A stretch of DNA of 64,000 nucleotides from Xylaria sp. FL1777 (lineage: Eukaryota; Ascomycota; Sordariomycetes; Xylariales; Xylariaceae), in assembly GCA_022578965.1 (NCBI GenBank), contig MU400594.1, positions 1 through 64,000 on the forward strand, read 5' to 3'. The notes below the pieces were generated by a model. It did not search any database, was not told where the DNA came from, and saw only the letters and a list, made by a program, of their open reading frames with translations. A program made the position numbers and the translations under genes. Shown here one piece after another: positions 12,701 through 24,535 of the stretch (the first letter of the stretch is position 1; the number at the start of each line of letters is the position of its first letter).

Positions 12701-14231
12701 TTGTTTGTGCTCCGGGCGGCTTTTGGATGTGTTTTCAATAGGTCTTATTGTGCTGGGGTATCTAGGCTATTAATACCTTCCTGATTCTATATCTAATAAT
12801 CAACACGCGAGAAGCCGACAAGTTCCCATCAGTCGCAATGCGTGTTGCTGCATGAAGCATGGCGGAAAAAAAAAGCCACCTGACGATCTTCCTTTTTCTT
12901 TTCGCTATTTTACCCCGCAAAGGACGACACGAGCAACGTTTCGGTATGCTGCATACGACAAGCAGCTACCCGTGTTCCGGCTGTCCGTTCCGCCCGTATA
13001 TTTAGCGAATGTTTTCTCGCTCAAACCAACTACAATTACGACTTGTTAACGAGGGGCTGAAATTCTAGCTCTTCAATATCACATGATGATGAATTGGTAC
13101 ACGAGATAATGCGTAGCCGGTGGATGTGTTGTTGAGCAGGGATCCGGCCAGCCCTCCCCTCATACTACGTATTTCGAACCCTGGAGTAGCATAAGTGCTT
13201 TTATGATGCAGAGTTATACTAGTAGTGGACATAATAGGTCATATATTTTCGACAACAGAAAACCGGCCCGGGAATTAGCAGTGCGATGTTACTACGTGCG
13301 GAAGGAATAGAGGTGTTGAGGGCACAGGGATAGGGAGAGAGTATCGTGCCTAGAATAAGGAGCTATCACGACCATTCAATGGGATACGGCTAACCAATAT
13401 GTAGTGATCCAGAGCTACCTAGGTAAAACCTTTGACACTTGGGCGAATTCGTACATGACTGTGGCCGTTGCCTTTACCAACCTTTCCCTCCATTCCTAAG
13501 GCAGTAACCATTTCTATTACGTGATACGACACAACCCCTCTACATCGCCACGGACAACGCCAACACCAATACACCGTCCTGCAACCCGTTACGGCGCAGG
13601 TCTGCACTGTTACAGGATTCACCTCGTGATAATATTAGGAAACTCAAACCGGAGAATTTATGAACTTCATCGCTGAACCGCGGTAGAGTGGATACTCATT
13701 GTAGGTTTGACGGTTGATTGGGGCCCACTAAGAGGGTATTGCATTAGGAGTTGATGCTACCTACTTAGGTAGGTATATGGTAATTGGCTGGTGTAGGAGC
13801 AGCGTTTCCTTATTTCACAAAACACACATCTTGTAGGCCGAGAAGTGTCTAGTTGTGGTAAATATGGAGAGTATTTGAATTACCAACATCAATTCAATCT
13901 CTTAGTCAAGCTGTATCCATGCCTTGAATTTGGCGACGATTGCACACATTGGAAACAAGGATTGCAAGCACAACACGCCGCATCTTTGCTTGACGTGCAA
14001 ACGAAGCCGGGAGGAAAATGCCATTTAGTATTGATGGTCTGTTTCGGTATGTTCAACGTCATCACGAGGCAATGTACCAGACTGGTCAATAGCTCGGATT
14101 CACGCAGTGGGGAGCATGTAGCATGGAACAAATGATTCGTCTTGATATCCCTACTGTATTTATGTACACATAACCGCCGCGCCTCTTGAGGCGGTTTTCT
14201 AGGATCTGTAGGAAATATCGTGTGCCAGGCT
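6791..14231. other. 7.4-kb gene-free stretch
   Basis: I see no gene I can support. Open frames of 60-147 codons occur on both strands (the longest on the minus strand at 7763-8206) but match no family and lack convincing splice or start context. The stretch holds GGTACCTA-type motifs (7757-7765), a Ct/Ga-rich tract at 9580-9640, and otherwise unremarkable sequence. The first few hundred bases should contain the CAP gene promoter. Confidence 0.5.
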
Positions 14232-15095
14232 TTACGGGGTAGGTGCCTGAGCCTGAGCCTGAGCCTCTGCTTGTGCCCGAGCAGAAGGGGGATCGATAGA
14301 CTTTCCTAGTGATGGTTGGCCACGGTCTCTCAAAATAGGATAATGAGCGTAGATCTGCTTCGTCCGGAGATGTACCGGGATTTGGTCCTTTGGGGCACCG
14401 GGAATTGTCTTTTCAAGTTTCTAAGACGCAAATTAGTATGCGTAATATGTGCAGGACAGGGAGGATGACCCTAAACTTACTAGGTTGTCGTATACGCATT
14501 GGTTGAGTTTCCACTCAGCCTTCCGGCACTGCCAGAGCTGGTGGTTGTTGTTGTCGAGGCACTGCCAGTGCTTGCGGAACTCTTCCAGGCAGTGTTTGTT
14601 GATGTCTTCTATGCTGCATTACCCCAAACGCTGTTAGCATCTGCACCACTACCCGCTGCCCTATCGCTACGGCAAGCAGTGAAGGACGGTATTTCGTAGA
14701 CGCCTTGGGCGCATCCAGTGCAGTACTATCCAGGATCTAGGCTCGTTGACGTACACACTGGCACCACATCTCGTGACGCGGCGACCCTCCTTCAAACATT
14801 CCAACTCTCCCCTGCCCGGGTTCTCGGTCTTGCATTGCATGTAATCATCGTTGTAGGGACGGCATCGAGCACCGATGAAGAAAGAGGCTGAGAGGAGAGG
14901 CGCAGATGTCGCGCCGACCTCCTTGACGGCGGGGATCGAGTCCGGAAGAGGAGTGGTGTCGTAGAGCACCTGCTGGTTGAAGCTGCGAGAACGTCAGCAT
15001 CGACTACGACAGATGGGGGTTAAGACACAGCCAATTGAGCACATAAAAAGAGACATAGGGTAGGTGAAAGCTTACACAGGCTTCCGGGACGCCAT
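14232..15095 (-). CDS. nuo-20.8: Complex I accessory subunit NDUFA8 / 20.8-kDa (PGIV)
   Basis: An accessory subunit of mitochondrial NADH:ubiquinone oxidoreductase, located on the intermembrane-space side and imported by the Mia40 disulfide relay. Minus-strand exons are 15095-15076, 14982-14755, 14613-14481 and 14420-14232, giving 189 residues; splice sites were fixed by GTRNGY donors and by frame continuity. Four twin-Cys CX9C arms are visible: C47/C57, C69/C79, C91/C101 and C112/C122, the hallmark of this family's paired CHCH domains. The first exon carries only seven residues. The C-terminus is an Ala-Gln/Glu dipeptide run (AQAEAQAQAQAQ) encoded by a hexanucleotide repeat, longer than I would expect for the family. 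It is divergent from nup57, with 621 bp between the start codons. Confidence 0.95.
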
Positions 15096-15716
15096 GGTTG
15101 CGGTGTCGTCGAGATATGAAGAGCGAGGTCGTTCTACAATGAAGCTCAGAAATGGAGCATCCAGCGAATGGTATTGGCAATCGAAGGTGCTGATTGGCTT
15201 GAGCCACTTATGGCTTGTATTTAGCCACAGCTGCACCTGGATATGGTACCTACAGCAGGTACCTGTCTTAAGTAACTTAGGTAACTCTACACAATGGAGC
15301 TTTCTGAGCTAATGGCCAAGGTAGGTACCTAAGTAGGCACCTACAGCTGGTGAAGCTTAGCGGGTCTTTTTGTTTTCGCGATGTGCATCCAGCCAACCCG
15401 CATTGCTCCAAATATCAACAGTAACACAACCACCAGTTTATATACTACGATAAAGAACAAAGAACCGTCGTACCGAGCCCTGAGTATTTTGCGATTGATT
15501 CCTCAAATTATCTGCCACGATATCCAAGACCGAACATTACGCAACAAGCTACTTGACCGCGTCAACTGTATGAGCGCTCGCCAGCATTTTTTTTGGAATC
15601 AAGACGATTTTCGCATTTCTTTGACAAGCATTCTGTGGGCAACGCGCAATCAACTGTGATTCCCGCCGTGGCTATATCGATACTGCTCGTTCGATACGTC
15701 TAAACACCTTCGTGCG
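15096..15716. promoter_or_regulatory. Shared intergenic region of divergent nuo-20.8 and nup57
   Basis: A 621-bp region between two start codons pointing apart, so it must carry both promoters. It contains several GGTACCT/TAGGTACCTA motifs (15245-15264, 15322-15332). No TATA box or known factor site is convincing. Confidence 0.6.
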
Positions 15717-16873
15717 ATGTCTTTGTTTGGTAGGCCCGCGGCGCCAGCCTTCGGGACGAGCACCGGGCAACCTGCTCCTCCCAACAGCCTCTTTGGTCAG
15801 ACTATGAGCCAACCCCAAGCTCAGACACAACCGCAGACGAACGCTTTCGGATCGAGTTTATTGGCGCAACCCGCGCCCCAGCAACAGCCGCCCCAGCCGC
15901 AACAACCTGCTGCCTCAGCTTTCCTGGGTGCGAGCCAGCCCATGCCACAGAATAGGAGTTCTATATGGGAGCCAGGTCGTGAATCACTTAGTACGTGCTG
16001 TTCTTCCTGCTTCCTTGTTTCCTGCTTTCTAATCGCTTTCTTATTGCAGGCCACAAGCCAGTCACCGACCAGATGGAGGCCATTATAGGAAAATGGATCC
16101 CCAACAACCCCAACACGACTTTTAAGTACTATTTCTACAATAACGTTGGTCAGGCACGCGTTCCTTTCTTTCAACCCGGTCCGGGTGATGACCCTCGGGA
16201 ATGGGAACAGGCTGTGCATGATAGGCCGGATCCTGGCTACGTGCCTGTGCTAGCTACTGGGTTTGCTGCAGTGGGTGAGAGGCTGAAGATGCAAGAGAAG
16301 GCACTAACTAAGTACCGGCAAACCTTACATTCTATAAATGCCTGCTTAGATGCCATTCTATCTCAACAAGACCTACAGATGAGCGTGCGAGCTCTGAATG
16401 CGCGCAGGAAACACGCCATACTAAGGCAGCGATGCCTTGCTTTAGCAACGAAAGTCCAAGTCTTGAGAAACAGGGGTTATTCTTTAGATAAGGATGAAGA
16501 TGAGCTAAAGATAAAGTTAGAAACACTAGACCAACAATTGACGGACCCTGCTTTAACTGCTCGGACCGAGGAACTATGGAGCCGGTTACTGCTTCTCAAA
16601 GGTTACGCCGACACTCTACGGATTGAGGTCGAACGGCAGGGAACCGAAGCCCAGGAAGGGCTAGGAGAAGAAGCTGAAGCAAAAGCGAAGAAGGTACGGT
16701 CATCTAAGAAAACTCTTCAATCTCCGCGACAATCGCATGTAATATTGACCATCTATCTCTAGATTCTAGAGGATTACGACAAGCAGCTTCAGACTTTGAA
16801 GGCTCAAATCGAATCCATCAAGAAGGATTTTGATGAGTGGCAAGCTGAGACGAAATCGCCCTCAAAGCCATAG
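15717..16873 (+). CDS. nup57: Nucleoporin Nup57/Nup54 (FG nucleoporin)
   Basis: A central-channel nucleoporin that forms the Nsp1-Nup57-Nup49 complex (Nup62-Nup54-Nup58 in animals) of the nuclear pore. Exons are 15717-15990, 16050-16693 and 16763-16873, giving 342 residues; donors are GTACGT and GTACGG, and the first acceptor is TTGCAG. Residues 1-85 are a short Gln/Pro-rich FG region with SLFG, NSLFG and AFGSS. Residues 95-342 are the conserved part: the K-W-I-P-N-N-P segment and F-K-Y-Y-F-Y-N, then long coiled coil ending in a helix. Yeast Nup57 is 541 residues, so this FG region is markedly shorter. The 3' end converges on tom5. Confidence 0.93.
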
Positions 16874-17436
16874 CTCGTGGGACGACGATACCCCCTATCA
16901 TAGCATGCACGGCATCGGGTCACGAAAATGAGTACTTGGTTTCTAGAGATAATTGTGCTTGTACTATTACGCAGAGCTGGTTGAAGGAAATTGCATAAGC
17001 CATGGCGTTCGAGGCGCTTGCAAACAACTGGATCTCTGTTCTAGTTGTGTGGAAATACTCGTTCATCCTGATACAAGAGTTTAAAAATATAGTTCCACAT
17101 GATGCGTGCCAGTTTATAGACACCCGTGTCTAATACAGAGGTTGAATAGTATCAAATCTCTTGATAATTAGCCATGTAATGACGCTTCCTGCCCATCTAT
17201 GCTCGTGAGGTGTTCCGATGCATTATTGCCACAGCCCTGCTCATGCGTATAGTGTACAATCCGGTGTTGTTACAATTCGAAATAGCTTCGTGTATGTATA
17301 TATAGTCGCACTCTCAAGAGCACGATGGCAGACTGAGAGGGACTCGTGTTCTCGTTTCCGATCGGGTGCTCCCGTCTAACCGCGGTAGGATGGATGTGCC
17401 TTATATGGGGGTGTCTGTCCGATATTACGGTTTCGC
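16874..17436. other. Convergent 3' region between nup57 and tom5
   Basis: About 560 bp holding the 3' untranslated ends of both genes. No further feature is visible. Confidence 0.6.
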
Positions 17437-17784
17437 CTAGAAAACGCCGGAGACAGCGTCGATGACGAAGGGAGCTGAGACAAGTCGGCCGTTAGCGGAT
17501 ATTCGAAAACGGTAGGCAGCTTTGTAATGGACAAGGCGGCGTAGTAACGGGGAAAGACGACGTACAGAGATACAGGACGACAGCGGTGGTCAGGAATTGC
17601 TTGATTGTCCAGTTGGCCTCGCCTTCGAGCTGGCGGACCTCCTCCTCGGAGAGCTGTGGGGGTGCAACTAGTTCGATGATATCAGTGCGTGCTTGTGATA
17701 TAGTGCGGTGGTGTACAAGGGCGAAGGCGATGCACTAATGCAATGAGAGCAAGTATGGAAGTGAGACTCACATCCGCCGAACAT
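17437..17784 (-). CDS. tom5: Mitochondrial import receptor subunit Tom5
   Basis: Tom5 is the small tail-anchored subunit of the TOM complex in the mitochondrial outer membrane; it helps to pass preproteins into the Tom40 channel. The gene is too short for ordinary ORF detection and was found by joining three exons on the minus strand: 17784-17772 (13 nt), 17667-17566 and 17474-17437. The joined frame is 153 nt, or 50 residues. It begins MFGGFAPP, the conserved Tom5 start, has an acidic-basic segment LSEEEVRQLEGEA, then one hydrophobic segment at about residues 28-46 (Q-F-L-T-T-A-V-V-L-Y-L-S-P-F), and ends in VSGVF. Both introns (104 and 91 bp) have good donors (GTGAGT, GTACGT). Exon 1 codes for only four full residues. 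Confidence 0.93.
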
Positions 17785-19008
17785 ATTGAGTAATTAGAAT
17801 TAGGTAGTTAGAAGGGACCTCTATTTGAAAGCCAGATTTGCTAGAGTGTATATGATGGTTGTGCGTGGAGGCGTCGGAAATATGAACAGTACCGGTATCG
17901 TCAACAAGGAATTTGTGGTGTGTAGCAGCACTGGGGGCGCTGACGATGCTGCATGTCATTTGTTATCTCATTAATCTAGAATTTTTTTTTTTAGCTGCCA
18001 ATTGACGGGGCATGGGAGACGGCGTTCTGATTGGTGACTAGTTCTGCAGGACTGCCCTCATCCTAGTGTATCTATCCCAGTACATTCATTCCAGTGTGGC
18101 GGTAGCATCGTGGCGTTTTGCATGGGCTCATGCCTGGCACATTGTGCAACCAACTGTACCACTACCTATATCAGGAATAGCACTTGAGCCTCAGTAGAAT
18201 TGTGGCAGAATGGAAGGGACCGAACAACACTTCAAGGCTTGGTCAATTACCTAAAGAATATGTAATTAGAATCCTGTACATCTACGTAGTATGTATCCAC
18301 TCTCTCGGGTTAACAGAGTACATAGATCTAGCATCATGTTTATAGAGCCTGAGGGGTCCTTTAGTCCGTACAAGCTTACCAAAAATGGAGTCTTATCTAG
18401 CCGGTATCGTTACCACATGGAAGTTAATTGGGTCTCGGACGATAAACATGGCCCAAGGAGAAAAAAAGAGGTCAGGAATGGTCCGAATCTACCCGTGGCG
18501 GTTCCTGGCTTATCTCGCTTATCTTTGACTCGCGGGAGACGTCTGAGCCGATGACGGCTTCTAGTGGCACGCAGGTACAGACTTTGTTTGCCCCGGCAAA
18601 GCTCGCTCACCGAATCCTTTCCCTCGATATAATACCATGAATGCCGTGTATAGAGCGTCGAGTGTGGACCCTGCACCGATTGCATTGAGAGATTGCCTAC
18701 CGAAACACCACGAGCACGCCCTGTTGTCTATATAGAAGAAGCTTGTCTCATTCATCTCCATCCCTCTCGGCATCGGCATCAGCGTTCTGTGGTGGTGGTG
18801 ATAGTGCACGGGTCCCTCAGCATGACTGCATGATACCTCCCTGTGCGACTTACTCTTACTCGACAGTACCACTCAAGACGACCGATTATATTGCGTCTAT
18901 ACTGCGTCCTCTGGGACTGCGCGACGGCATCACCTCATCCATTCCCTCGGCCAGTTTCTTAATAACTCGACTTAAGTCAGCTTACCAAGGGAATCATCTC
19001 CTTTGAAG
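17785..19008. other. Region between divergent tom5 and gcvP
   Basis: A 1.2-kb region that must contain both promoters and the 5' leader of the P-protein gene. Short frames on both strands at 18291-18872 match nothing and are treated as chance. Confidence 0.5.
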
Positions 19009-22000
19009 ATGGCTGCCCTAGCGCGTGTTGTACCACGTCGCCTAGGCCAGCTCTCAGCCCAATCGCGAATCTCCTCTCTTCGCCCTCGCCTTAACCCTGC
19101 AAATTCCTCGGCATGCCGTGGCTGCGCTTTCAAAATCGGCAACGGGGCCATGAGCCGTAGGGCTTATTCCCTGACTAGCGAAGATATTAACTCCGTCCCT
19201 CACTCGGCGGCTGCCACGGTCGGCTTCCAGTCCTTGGATACCTTTCCTCGCCGCCATATTGGACCGGATGATGCCGACACTGCCGAGATGATCAAGGCTC
19301 TGTCGCCTCCTGCTCGGGATCTAGACGATTTTGTCTCCCAAGTTCTGCCCCCGGATATCAGAGCTCAAAAACAGCTGAATCTGGATGGGACCCCCGACTG
19401 CGCTGAGTCTGATCTCATGAAAGTGGTCGACAATTACGTGTCTCACTCCACCGTGAAAAAGAGTTTCATAGGCCAGGGTTATTATGAATCGCATACCCCT
19501 GCTGTCATCCAGCGTAATGTACTGGAGAATCCGGCCTGGTACACAAGTTATACTCCCTACCAGCCTGAGATTAGTCAAGGGCGCCTGGAATCTTTGGTTA
19601 ACTTTCAGACTATGGTCTCGGATCTCACCGCGCTTCCCATTGCCAACGCTAGCTTGCTTGATGAAGGGACAGCCGCCGCGGAAGCGATGACGCTCTCGAT
19701 GAATGCCCTGCCGAATTCAAGGGGTAAGAGACCAGGTAAAACGTATGTAGTCTCTACAACTATGCATCCCCAAACTCTCTCAGTCATGCGCGGACGTGCT
19801 GAGGGATTTGGCATCACAATTCTTCCGCTAGATCTTTCTCAGGAGGGAAGCCACGCTAAAATTGAGGCTCTGGGAGACGACCTTGTCGGTGTTATGGTCC
19901 AATATCCTGATACGTATGGCGGTGTGGAAGACCACAGGACTCTGGCCGAGGTTGTGCACAAACAGGGTGCTCTCCTTAGCGTCGCAACTGATTTATTGGC
20001 ATTGACCATGTTGAAGCCACCTGGAGAGTGGGGCGCAGATATTGCTTTTGGCAGCGCTCAGCGGTTCGGCATCCCTCTCGGCTTTGGTGGGCCTCATGCC
20101 GCGTTTTTCTCCGTAACAGACAAGCATAAGCGAAAGATCCCCGGCAGATTGGTTGGCCTGTCTAAGGACCGCATGGGTCGTAATGCATATAGGCTGGCGT
20201 TGCAAACCCGGGAACAGCATATTCGCCGAGAAAAAGCGACCAGTAATGTTTGCACTTCGCAGGCATTGTTGGCCAATATGAGCGCTCTCTATGCGATATA
20301 CCATGGCCCTGAAGGCTTGAAAGCTATTGCGGAGAGGACTATTCGCGGAGCCCGAGCTATCCAAGCCGGAGCTGAAGCTTACGGGTTCACAGTTGTAAAG
20401 AGCAAATTGAACAACGATGGTCGTGTGTTGTTCGACACGGTGATTATCGATTTCAAAGTAAAAGGTCTCCAAGAACTCTTTGTCAAGATAATCGAAGATA
20501 GGGGCATCCTCGTTCGCTCTATTGGTCAAAGCAAAATCGGAATCTCTGTTGACGAAACGACTAAGCTTGGTCACATATCTACTATTATTGGAGCATTTCG
20601 TGCCCTCCAGCAGGGTGAGGCGAAAGTTACTGTCACTCTAGATGATATAGAATCTACGCATCAGCTTCTGTCCAAAGAGGCTGGCCCATTAGACATCCCT
20701 GATACTGTACGCCGAACGTCCCCCTTCCTGACACATCCTATCTTCAATACGCACCACTCGGAAACGGAAATGTTACGGTATATCCACCTTCTTCAGTCGA
20801 AGGACTTATCTCTAGTTCACTCTATGATCCCCCTGGGCTCATGCACCATGAAACTTAACGGGACAACCGAGATGTCTCTCATCACACTACCCGAGTTCTC
20901 CAAAGTACACCCGTATGCCCCGAAGTCCACCGTCTCTGGCTATCAGCGTCTTTTACATCAGTTCTCAAAGCAATTAGTACAAATTACGGGAATGGATGAT
21001 GTATCACTGCAACCGAACTCTGGAGCTCAGGGAGAATTCGCTGGATTACGCACAATCAGACAGTTCCACAAGGCGAACAAGTCTGATGGAAAGGAGCGTG
21101 ATATCTGCCTCATTCCAGTGTCCGCCCATGGTACTAATCCTGCATCGGCTGCCATGGCGGGTATGCGCGTGGTCCCAATCAAATGCAATTCCGAAACCGG
21201 CAACCTCGATTTAGCAGATCTTGAGGCAAAATGCAAGCAATATCAAGATCAGCTTGGAGCTATCATGATTACATATCCTAGTACCTTTGGCGTTTTCGAA
21301 CCCGAGGTAAAGAAGGTGTGCCAAATTGTGCACGACCATGGGGGACAGGTTTACATGGATGGTGCCAACATGAACGCTCAAATCGGTCTATGCTCCCCGG
21401 GAGAGATCGGTGCCGACGTATGCCACCTCAATCTACACAAGACTTTCTGTATCCCTCATGGTGGAGGAGGACCAGGTGTAGGGCCGATCTGCGTAAAGAG
21501 TCACCTTGCACCATTCCTACCAGGTAGCCCGGACTCTTCAAATATCCCAGGCGATGCCTCTGCAGGTCCCGTGAATACGGCACCTGTGAGCAGTGCCGAG
21601 TATGGAAGTGCAAGTATCAATCTCATCAGCTGGGCATACAACACTTTGATGGGTAAGTTTCTTTCAATGCTGCTGTTTGCATTTCCTGTCTATTAGGAAC
21701 ACAGTCATTAACTTGACACTAGGTGCCAATGGACTCACACACGCCACTAAGATTACATTACTTAACGCCAACTATATCCTTTCCCGTCTCAAGCCTCACT
21801 ATTCCATACTTTACGTCAATGAGAACGGTAGATGCGCCCACGAATTCATTCTCGATACTCGACCGTTTAGCAAATCTGCCGGTGTTGAGGCTATTGATAT
21901 TGCCAAGCGTCTCCAGGATTACGGATTTCATGCACCTACCATGAGCTGGCCGGTTTCCAACACATTGATGATTGAGCCGACTGAGAGCGAGAGCAAAGAG

Positions 22001-22361
22001 GAGCTTGATAGATTCATTGACGCTCTTATAAGCATTCGTGGTGAGATTCGCGAAATTGAGGAGGGCAAGATATCTCGTGAGGGGAATGTGCTTAAGAATG
22101 CACCCCACCCCATGCAGGATTTCATTGAGGGTGATGGAAACGGCACATGGGAGCGGAGCTATTCGAGAGAGAAGGCAGCATACCCACTTCCGTGGCTCAA
22201 GGAAAAGAAATTCTGGCCGACTGTTGCTCGAATTGACGATAGTGAGTTTTCCGATCCAATATGTTTTATCCGTAGTTTAGTGACTAACCCTTTTAGCTTA
22301 CGGTGATCTTAACTTGTTCTGCACGTGCCCTCCCGTCGAAGATACGACTGGGGAACACTGA
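19009..22361 (+). CDS. gcvP: Glycine decarboxylase P-protein, mitochondrial
   Basis: The pyridoxal-phosphate P-protein of the glycine cleavage system. It decarboxylates glycine and passes the aminomethyl group to the lipoyl arm of H-protein in the mitochondrial matrix (Gcv2 in yeast). Exons are 19009-21652, 21723-22241 and 22297-22361, giving 1075 residues, the normal size. The start is the ATG in GAAGATGGCTGCC; no upstream in-frame ATG was found. The first ~60 residues are Arg/Ser/Ala-rich and acidic-poor, a presequence. The glycine-rich block [18 protein letters not shown] contains the expected PLP lysine at residue 811. Both homologous halves (bacterial subunits 1 and 2) are present in one chain: RRHIGPDD near 84 opens the first and [12 protein letters not shown] near 605-620 the second. 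Donors are GTAAGT and GTGAGT. Confidence 0.97.
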
Positions 22362-23851
22362 GTTAATTAATAAGCTGGCTGGATTTGCTTTAGCCTGCGT
22401 TTCCCGTTCTGGATACATGGCGACTGTACATTTCAAATTAAAATCCAAGGTTCAACATCATGGAAGAAAGGCGTTCTGGTTCATGCAACGGCATGAGTTT
22501 TGGGAAACTCTTATTGGGTGGTGGGAGGAGCATTGTTCAACATGACATGGAGTTTTTTTCTACGGCATTCAACTACGTGGCTTCGGCTCCCTTAACTGAG
22601 CGAAGAAAGTTGACGGATCATGGTGTTATCATTTGGCTTTGCGAAGCGTTGTTTCAACACGCATTAAATAGATAGAACCCATGATAGAAAAGGAGCGTAG
22701 AGGCTCTGGCGGCTCTTCATATAGAGCGATCTGCAATAGAGTATCTATTTTGCGAGATGTAAATAGCTAGACTACTACGGAATATGGCACATGTAAACTC
22801 TTGTGACGTTTACGATTACTTTGATAATTCAATTTTCTGGCGATGTGCTTGCATCTATCTACATTTACATTTCTACACATATCCTGAGAGGCCACTTCGA
22901 ATCGTAGATGCATCCCATGGGGAGATACGGAACACATGAGACAGCTCATTATTCATGCCTCCGTGGTATTATGCATGTTCTAGTAACAATAAAGCCATGG
23001 CTCTTCTAGTCTGAATATCGTGTCTAGAGATCCCTACCATAATCGAGGCTCTTCCCGGCCCACTACACACATGATAAATTCTTAACAGTGAATGTTGTTT
23101 TGGGCCAAATGCTACGCCCTTAACCACAGTGACATTCCTCATGATGAGGCGCATGGTCGCATGATGGGACGGATGCAGACGAGCTCGTATGAAGGCTTTG
23201 AAGCTGGCAGGTAAGACAGAAGATTTCTTTTTTTTTCCCCGCGCTACAAACGCCTACGTGGTAGGACTTGGAGCTAGGCGCTTATAAGATCACCCGGGCC
23301 TCTGAGTTCTTGGCAATGGCTCGGGTTGGGTGTTGAAACCCTACCTTAGGCACTTACCGAATCTCCTTAGGAGATGGGTTCTTCGTATAATCCGAGTTCT
23401 AGGAAGTAAAAAATTTCCCAATCGAGGCATATCAAGCAAAGACGTATGAGATCAGGGGTGGTGGCATACTGCCTAAGGAGTGTAGGACTGTAAAGTGAGT
23501 CATCGCCGTATCTCACCGGCATACGCATATGCCGCTATCCAATACGACCGACTCAAAACACGCATCCCATCTCCACATTGTGGACCTTCCCGTCTATCTC
23601 ACCGCCGCATGCACTCACGCCGGCCGCGTTGGAGAACCGGGGAAGCCGAAGCCCGGGGATTTAGTCAGGGTGCTTGATACCTGTATGTAAGTAGACATCG
23701 CGCTTGATGAGGAGTAGGAAACCAGGCAGGTTGTCCTCTCTCCCTCCCTCTCTCTTTCCAAAGGCCAAGTCCCGAAGCTACACTACCAACATTCATCAGA
23801 GTCTTTTCATCTTGGATTAATTGATTGATTGATAAAATTTCCGAAAACAAG
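22362..23851. other. Region between gcvP and the GNAT gene
   Basis: 1.5 kb without a supportable gene. The first few hundred bases are the likely 3' untranslated end of gcvP. A CT-rich tract (23736-23758) lies just upstream of the acetyltransferase start and is a common fungal core-promoter feature. Confidence 0.5.
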
Positions 23852-24535
23852 ATGGCGTCGGAAAAGGCCCCCACGATCAAAGTGAAGACGACGATGCCAA
23901 GCTACCCGTTCCCGGGGAACTCGGAGCGGGCCCCGATCCGGACGGCGCGACTGCTAATCCGGCCGCTGACACAAGACGACCTGCCCGCCTTGCACTCCCT
24001 GCGCACGCAGCGCGAGGTCATGTCGTGTCTTTCGCGAGGCCAGGTGGACCAGGACCTGGCGGAGACGCAGGCGAAGCTAGACCCGTTCCTGCCGCCAGGC
24101 GACGCCCAGACGTACAACCCGGGCATCTTCCTGGCGGCCACGGGCGAGCTGATCGGGCTCGGCGGCGTCTTCGCCGTCGACTTCCAGCTCGGCTGGCCCG
24201 AGGTCGGCTACATGATCCGGGCCGAGCACTGGGGGCGCGGGTACACGACCGAGTTCCTCGAGGCCTTCGTCCAGGCCTGGTTCGCGCTGCCGCGGTCCGA
24301 CGTCGAGGCCGACGTCGACGCGCGCTCTGTTGGCGACGCGCGCGAGGGCGATGTCGTTCCTGAGATGCTGTCTGCCACTGTCGAGGCGGTTAATGCGCGC
24401 AGTCTGAGGGTCGTGGAGAAGGCGGGTTTTAGGAAGTTCGGGAGCTGGACTGTGCCGTCGCGGAAAGTTGGGAACGAGGGTGCTGAGATTACGATTGTTG
24501 GGTTTGTTACTACTGGGCCGGGGAAGACGGCGTGA
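23852..24535 (+). CDS. GNAT-family N-acetyltransferase (RimJ/RimL-like)
   Basis: A single-exon acetyltransferase of 227 residues of the Acetyltransf_3 (RimJ/RimL) type, which moves an acetyl group from acetyl-CoA to an amine; the substrate cannot be told. The N-terminal strand RTARLLIRPLTQDD (30-43) opens the domain. The acetyl-CoA loop is A-E-H-W-G-R-G-Y-T-T-E-F (124-135). N-A-R-S-L-R-V-V-E-K-A-G-F (181-193) is the C-terminal motif B helix. ATG at 23852 (CAAGATGGCG) is the first in-frame ATG; upstream reading continues only from a TTG. Residues 150-172 form an acidic insert before motif B. The first two thirds of the gene are strikingly GC-rich compared with its flanks, while the last third is not. 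Confidence 0.88.
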   Translation: MASEKAPTIKVKTTMPSYPFPGNSERAPIRTARLLIRPLTQDDLPALHSLRTQREVMSCLSRGQVDQDLAETQAKLDPFLPPGDAQTYNPGIFLAATGELIGLGGVFAVDFQLGWPEVGYMIRAEHWGRGYTTEFLEAFVQAWFALPRSDVEADVDARSVGDAREGDVVPEMLSATVEAVNARSLRVVEKAGFRKFGSWTVPSRKVGNEGAEITIVGFVTTGPGKTA

